Assembly: GCA_001466705.2 (NCBI GenBank)
Contig: LATX02000100.1
Location: 434,001-498,000 of the forward strand
Direction of reading: 5' to 3'
DNA from: Moniliophthora roreri
Lineage: Eukaryota > Basidiomycota > Agaricomycetes > Agaricales > Marasmiaceae
Length of the DNA: 64,000 nt
In this document: positions 58,799-64,000 of the stretch, in pieces
Layout of the letters: every line of letters begins with the position of its first letter
Position numbering within the stretch: the stretch's first letter is position 1
Translations under genes and position numbers: made by a program
The notes under the pieces: generated by a model
Seen by the model: only the letters and a program-made list of their open reading frames with translations
Told to the model about the DNA's origin: nothing
Database searches by the model: none

Positions 58799-61700
58799 TC
58801 AGAAATGATCCACAGTGAAAGTCCATGTTCCATCACTGATGTCAAAGCTCTCAAAGTAAGTATCCTTCATGCCCTTAAGCCTCTTCAGATGCTTAACCGC
58901 GATAGGATTGCTCTCGTCCTTGATCGGCTCCCTGTGAGCCTTCCCTGTAGCCCAACATCTTTTTAGCGTGATCCTGGCTCTAATATTTAGCCCAGAACCT
59001 GGAGGAGGCTTATCGACATCCTCGCTATCCGGATATACACTGCACTCCTTATCCTCGAAGCGTATGACCTCACCGAGCAGGGCACCCAGTTTGGGCAGAC
59101 CTGTAAGGTCCACCGGTTCGAGGAAATGAATTTCTCCGTACCCTACACGGCCAACAACTAAATCATTGAACGAGGTTAGCTGATCATAGCCGGCGCTCTT
59201 CAGCGTTGCTAGGTCTGGTTTCACGTAGTAGTCACCGTCTTGGAGGTCGCCGTCGTCTGCTCCATCGGCAATTGCACCATTCTGCAGAGCAGTGAATTTA
59301 TTTGGTGTGCGGGGTGGGCGGGGAGGAGATGGGGACTTGGCGGGTGGCGCAACGGCAGGTGGTGCGGTCAAAGCAGCAACTTCCTTTTCTCTGACGCTGA
59401 TGCTTAGTGCTGGACTGAATACAACCTTGCCAAGTGAGTTGCCCGACGACTTGACGAACAGATCATTAGGTTCGACCTTCTTATCCAGAATGAGCTTCTT
59501 CACGCTCTTGCGTTGTCCACTTCCTAATGAAGGGCTAGAAGGACCACTGAAAATGGAATTGGTGGGTGTCTGAGACCTACTCAACGTCAAGGCGCTGGAG
59601 TTCACAGAGAGGTTGATAGTACCACCTGGCGCGGTGGAAGTCGAGGATCCAAATCCTCTGAGTTTTGAATTTGCAGGAGTATACCCAAGTTGCATACGGG
59701 GTATGGGTGCACGTGTTGGAACATCGACAAAGAATCCGGGTTTCTTTTTCGTCGACTGTTCCAAGTCAACAGCTCGGGGACCAGGAGGAAGCATGGAAAA
59801 TATGGGAAGGTTGGCACCAATGGGTTGTGATATGGATGCAGTCAATGTCTGCGTAGGTGCAGCGGTAGAAGCGTTGAAGTTGTTCGTAGATCCTCCAAAT
59901 GTGGAACCAAATAACCCAGTATTTTGCCCGGTGGAAGTAGAGGTCCCTAGTGCAGGTGGCTTCGCGCCGAACATACTAGTACCTCCCAACGTAGACGCCT
60001 GCTGCTGATTATTGTTCTGACTAAGAGAGTTGCCAAACAGGCCCGTCGTTTGGTTATTTGCTGGTTGTTGCGCTCCAAAAGTCGAGCCAAACAAACCAGT
60101 GCCGGTGTTGGTCGCTGGCTTATTGGCGCCAAAGAAAGAGCTACCAAACGCACTATTGGTAGGCTGCTGCTGCTGTTGCTGCTGGTGGTTGTTGGAACCA
60201 AACAATCCTGTGCCGCCGCCGCCGAATAAGCCAGTCCCACCTGTATTGGTCGTATTTTGCGTGTTTCCGAACACTTTCAAAGTAAAGGTGAAGGAGAGTC
60301 AGTTTGATGTCAGAAGAAGGCGAAAATATCCTTACTGGAAGTACCAGGCTGCTGCTGCTGCTGCTGATTATTGTTATTTCCAAATATACTTCCACCACTG
60401 GGATTGCCGAAGATAGAGGACGATTGCTGTTGCTGAGGTTGCTGCTGGTTGTTCTGGCCAAAGATACTGCTAGGCTGACTGAATGCATTGGTCGTCGGTT
60501 GGGTGGTCGTGTTTGCCTGGCCAAAAATGGAAGGCTTGCTTGCATTGTCTTGAATATCTCTGTAAGTCAACCGATACTACTCGTAGAGAGAATAACTTAC
60601 TGGTCCCGAACGCACCAAATCCGGACGTTGTAGATTGCTGGGCCTGGCCGAAGGGATTGGTTTGCTGCTGTTGCTGCGGTTGGCCGAAAGCGTTGGAAGT
60701 ATTGGTCCCAAAGGCATTCGTGGTATTGGATCCTACACCATCGTTTAAGATTTTGGAACGAGTAGGTGATATTAAAGACGCACCAAATGTGTTTGTGCCC
60801 GAAGTTCCGCCACCACCAAATACTGAATTTTGCTGCGGTTGCTGCTGGTGCTGGTGCTGTTGTTGTTGCTGCTGTTGCTGTTGCTGTTGCTGCCCTTGCC
60901 CGAATGCACCGAATGGATTGGACTGTTGTTGCTGCTGCTGCTGGGGTTGACCAAAGGTACTGTTCCCGCCGCCGAAAATGGAGTTACCAGAAGTCCCTGT
61001 GTTCGACTGGCCGAATGCACCGAAACCCGATGCTGGTTGGTTGGCTGGACGGCCAAAAACAGACGACGTCTGGGTGTTTTGCTGGTTGTTTGCGCCAAAG
61101 ATAGAGCTACCAGCCGCAGGCTGAGTGTTTCCAAAGGCAGAAGACTGTCCGAAAGCACCCCCAGCGCTAGCTGTTTTTCGACCTTGTTGATAATCTTGGT
61201 AACGAAGTTCCTACAACTTTGTGAGTCGAAAGTTGTGGTTAAAGTTTTGAAGAGATACCTCGAAGGAAGTTCCCTGATATGCTGGCATGCATGAAATGGC
61301 TTGATACCGCAATTCTGCATTGGTCGATGGGTCTTTGTCATTCGTGACAGCGTAAGGGGGATTGGAACTTCCAGTAGTGACAGGAGCCGAAGTTGACGCT
61401 GGATGGCAAGGTCAGATATATAGTTCTCGCTCAGTATGTTATAATAACTCACGGCTTGTAGTGGACCCAAATGCAGTTGTTGTTTTGTTCTGCCCAAATA
61501 TACTGCTCCCACCTCCAAACGCAGAAGTCGTACTATTTGCGGGTTGACCAAACGCAGAAGTCCCGGAAGTGCTGGGCTGTCCAAAAGCACTCGTAGTTCC
61601 CGTATTTCCAAAGGCACTAGTCGTCCCACCGCCTCCGAATGCCCCAAACCCTGTTGCCGGTTTTGCACCACCAAACATAGGGTTTACGCCGCTATTGGCC

Positions 61701-62044
61701 TGGTTACTCCCAAACGCGCCTGTAGAGCCTTTGTTTTGTCAGAAATGCCACATCAAAGACGACAAAAACGCGTACCAAAACCAGAAGTTCCGGTGTTTGT
61801 GCTCGTACCACCCAAGTTTCCAAACATAGGATTCGCCTGAGGTTGGGAAGGCTGACCAAATGCACTAGTTCCCGTCGATGAACCAAACCCTTTGCAATAA
61901 GGAGCGTCAAAGTCAAACCAAACACGCGAGAAAAAGTTACGAACCTGTCGAACCAAATGCGTTCGGTTGTCCGAAAGCACTGGGCTGCTGCTGCTGATTA
62001 CTATTTGAGCCCCATGTTGAGGTTATAGCATTATTGCCGAACAT
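58799..62044 (-). CDS. FG nucleoporin of the Nup98/Nup116/Nup100 type
   Basis: Eight exons (61945-62044, 61776-61889, 61453-61728, 61259-61398, 60784-61210, 60601-60732, about 60336-60557, 58799-60273) give about 961 residues. GLFG/FG repeats with Gln/Asn-rich spacers fill residues 1-640. They are interrupted at about 180-225 by a GLEBS-like Gle2-binding motif (YQAISCMPAYQGTSFEELRY). The C-terminal about 150 residues are the Nup98 autoproteolytic/Nup-anchoring fold (DYYVKPDLATLKSAGYDQL, VGRVGYGEIHFLEPVDLTG, GSGLNIRARITLKRCWATGK). The protein stops exactly at WTFTVDHF, the position after which Nup98-Nup96 precursors cleave themselves. It lies in the central channel and its flanks, binding karyopherins and mRNA export factors. 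The acceptor of exon 7 has three nearby options. Confidence 0.93.
60851..60893. repeat. CAG/CTG-type repeat coding poly-Gln in the Nup98-type gene
   Basis: Imperfect GCTGTT/TGCTGT repeats on the plus strand encode a run of more than ten Gln with His interruptions on the minus strand. A second, shorter run lies at about 60925-60945. Confidence 0.85.
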
Positions 62045-62417
62045 TATGTGGCACTCGGAAGAGGACGGTGGGGGTCAACGACGGAAGGAGCGTTCGTATC
62101 GTTGAATCGGAAGGGAAAGGTATGGGAAAAGTAATTCCCAAACCGGCAGCTGAGATTAAATAATGAATATGACTCATCATAGGTCCATCTACTGAGATTT
62201 TGCTAGTCACACCGCTCTACCGGTTCCGGTGAGGCTTAGATGCCTACAGACCAGTGCATTGTAGCCAAAATGCAGAGAAAGCAGAAAACTGATTTGTTGA
62301 CTGCCATGCAAGTATTGACCTGTGGTACTTAGCAGAACACAGCCACACGCATATGTCACGTGCAAATTTTTTTCTGCGACCAAGTCGATAGGAAACTCCA
62401 GAGTCGACTGAGCAGCC
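62045..62417. promoter_or_regulatory. Divergent promoter region Nup98-type / RPA135
   Basis: About 370 bp shared by two housekeeping genes; no ORF and no clear TATA box. Confidence 0.5.
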
Positions 62418-63955
62418 ATGCCGGACTCTGGGCACATACCCCGTCAGCCCACCTTTGATACTCTGCGTCGGGAAAACTTATTCAAGAATCCTCCAAGAAA
62501 GGGATCAAGCTACAATATCTTGAACGAATTCGTCGCACCTCATATCGAATCTTTCAATGCACTTTTCGATGACTCTGGGCTGCCGTCTGGCGATGGAGAT
62601 GGAAAGGGATTGATAAGTCTTGCACTGAAAGATATTGGTGAGCGAGTGGTATTTGATGGAACTAGTGGCACAGTGGGCTCGGAAGGAGGTCCTGAAAGCT
62701 GGGGTAACCGGATGCGAAGTACGTCTCATTAAAAAAAACTTGCGTTGCCAGTTTCTAACTCCTTGCTCAAGTATGGATCGAGCAGGTCACGGTATCCCGT
62801 CCAATGCTGCCAGATAGAAACAAGTACGCGAAAGATGACAGAAAAATTTACCCTTCAGAGGTATTCCTTCTATTGTCCTTGTCTGTGCGAGCGTGACGCT
62901 AAAGTAGTGTTAGGCGCGTGAAAGGCTCGCGTCGTATCGGGGTCGCATGTCGATAAAGCTTTGCTACACAGACATACAGAACCAAAAGCACGAAATACAC
63001 AAAGAATGTGGGGCCATTCCGATCATGGTTCGGGTATGATATTTCTACATACTGGTTATCGGACGAAGTCAACTGAGAACCTCTTCACAGTCCGTGCGAT
63101 GTAATCTTCGAGGAATGTCCTCTGCAGAACTTGTACGACATCACGAAGAGCCTGAAGAATTTGGTGGTTACTTTGTGATCAATGGTAACGAGCGTCTTAT
63201 CCGATATCTCATCCTTCCTCGCCGAAATCATGTCATCTCACTTCTCCGACCTTCCTTTGCTAACCGTGGACCCTCGTATACTCAACACGCCGTGCAGATA
63301 CGCTGCGTGAGACCAGATCAAACCAGTTGCACGAATACCCTCCACTATCTTTCAAACGGTAGTGCTATGCTACGGTTCAGCTGGCGGAAACAGGAATATG
63401 TCATACCTATAATGCTAATCTTGAAGGCCCTGGTCAATGCATCCGATAAGGAAATTTTTGAAGGAATTATGATGCAGGACTACGACAACACTTTCTTGTC
63501 TGGTCGCGTCGAGTTACTCCTGCGAAGTTTTACTGTCTTCACAATGCGTACCGGAGATCAATGTCTGGAGTATCTTGGTGACAAATTCAGAGTGGTCCTT
63601 GGAGTTTCCCATGATTGGACGAATGCAGCCGTAGGAGCGTATTTGCTGCAAAAATTAGTCCTTGTACATGTGGAGAATCCTAGGGACAAATATCGAATGC
63701 TCTTGTGAGTAAATTGATAATCCAGTATCATCGAGAATCCGACAAATTCTAGGTTCATGCTACGCAAGTTGTATTCTCTGGTCTCGGGCGCCTGCTGTGC
63801 CGACAATCCTGATTCTCCACAGCATCAGGAAGTACTCCTTCCTGGTACACTCTATGGAATGATCATCAAAGAAAGACTGGAAGAAATCCTAAACCAGATA
63901 CGAAAGCAGATTAACACAGATGTTCATGACAAAGTAGTCATCGATTTCAACGACA
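62418..63955 (+). CDS. RPA135: RNA polymerase I second-largest subunit (5' part, continues past window)
   Basis: The beta-like subunit of RNA polymerase I, which transcribes rDNA in the nucleolus. Exons seen: 62418-62718, 62772-62860, 62914-63033, 63091-63704, 63753-63955, then an intron running to the edge; about 442 residues are present of an expected 1150-1200. Pol I-type N-terminus: FDTLRRENLFKNPPRKGSSY. Conserved protrusion and lobe blocks follow: HKECGAIPIMVRS, RCNLRGMSSAELVRHHEEPE, GGYFVINGNERLIRYLILPR, and VGAYLLQKLVLVHVENPRDK. The small Pol I features and lack of the Pol II/III-specific start favour RPA135. The active site lies beyond the window. Confidence 0.94.
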
Positions 63956-64000
63956 GTGCGTCTCTTCCTTCGCTCACTAGACAACAACTAATATATAACA

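Noticed and set aside
60483..61294. Plus-strand Cys/Leu/Trp-rich ORFs opposite the Nup98-type gene
   Set aside because: They are antisense readings of CAG and FG repeat codons, giving poly-Cys or poly-Leu artefacts.

Overview
The window looks like a nuclear chromosome segment of a mushroom-forming basidiomycete (Agaricomycetes). The evidence is dense genes on both strands, very short introns (about 50-60 nt) that interrupt almost every gene, and fungal gene types: an ERMES subunit, Orm1/2, Rcf2, fungal sterol enzymes, a GH18 chitinase and small secreted proteins. A decayed LINE-type RNase H relic is the only mobile DNA I can support. I assembled all gene models by hand from reading frames, GT-AG (occasionally GC-AG) junctions and phase bookkeeping. 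Exon lists are therefore predictions.

Layout. 1-0.5 kb: end of a minus-strand gene, possibly a beta-propeller protein. 1.65-2.8 kb: secreted unknown. 3.8-5.9 kb: 14-TM MFS drug-type transporter, convergent with farnesyl diphosphate synthase (6.2-7.55 kb). 8.2-11.1 kb: large F-box protein. 11.7-14.1 kb: Mdm34. 14.4-18.2 kb: Virilizer-type protein, divergent over about 130 bp from an Orm1/2 gene (18.4-19.3 kb). 19.6-21.2 kb: methylene-THF dehydrogenase. 21.3-23.2 kb: M28 peptidase. 23.9-24.9 kb: LINE relic in a gene-poor stretch. 26.9-28.5 kb: chitinase. 28.9-33.1 kb: a membrane-anchored FG nucleoporin with POM121-like layout. 33.9-34.6 kb: cytochrome b5. 35.6-37.1 kb: RNase III. 37.5-38.4 kb: PAPS reductase. 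39.1-39.5 kb: small secreted beta/gamma-cryst-like protein. 39.8-41.3 kb: 3-keto sterol reductase. 41.8-42.5 kb: small secreted hydrophobic protein. 44.1-46.9 kb: coiled-coil protein with a C-terminal membrane anchor. 47.1-48.9 kb: Sld3-like replication protein. About 49.2 kb: fragment of an F-box-family paralogue. 50.3-51.2 kb: Rcf2. 52.4-56.7 kb: huge Ser/Pro-rich protein. 57.1-58.3 kb: intronless HPHG-motif protein. 58.8-62.0 kb: Nup98/Nup116-type nucleoporin. 62.4 kb to the end: RNA polymerase I Rpa135 (5' part).

Most genes are housekeeping and unlinked in function. ERG20 and ERG27 act at different points of sterol synthesis, and Met16 and Mtd1 serve sulfur and one-carbon metabolism. Two nucleoporin genes lie about 26 kb apart, and one of them combines an N-terminal membrane segment with FG repeats. 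I see no biosynthetic gene cluster, CRISPR array, tRNA or rRNA gene.
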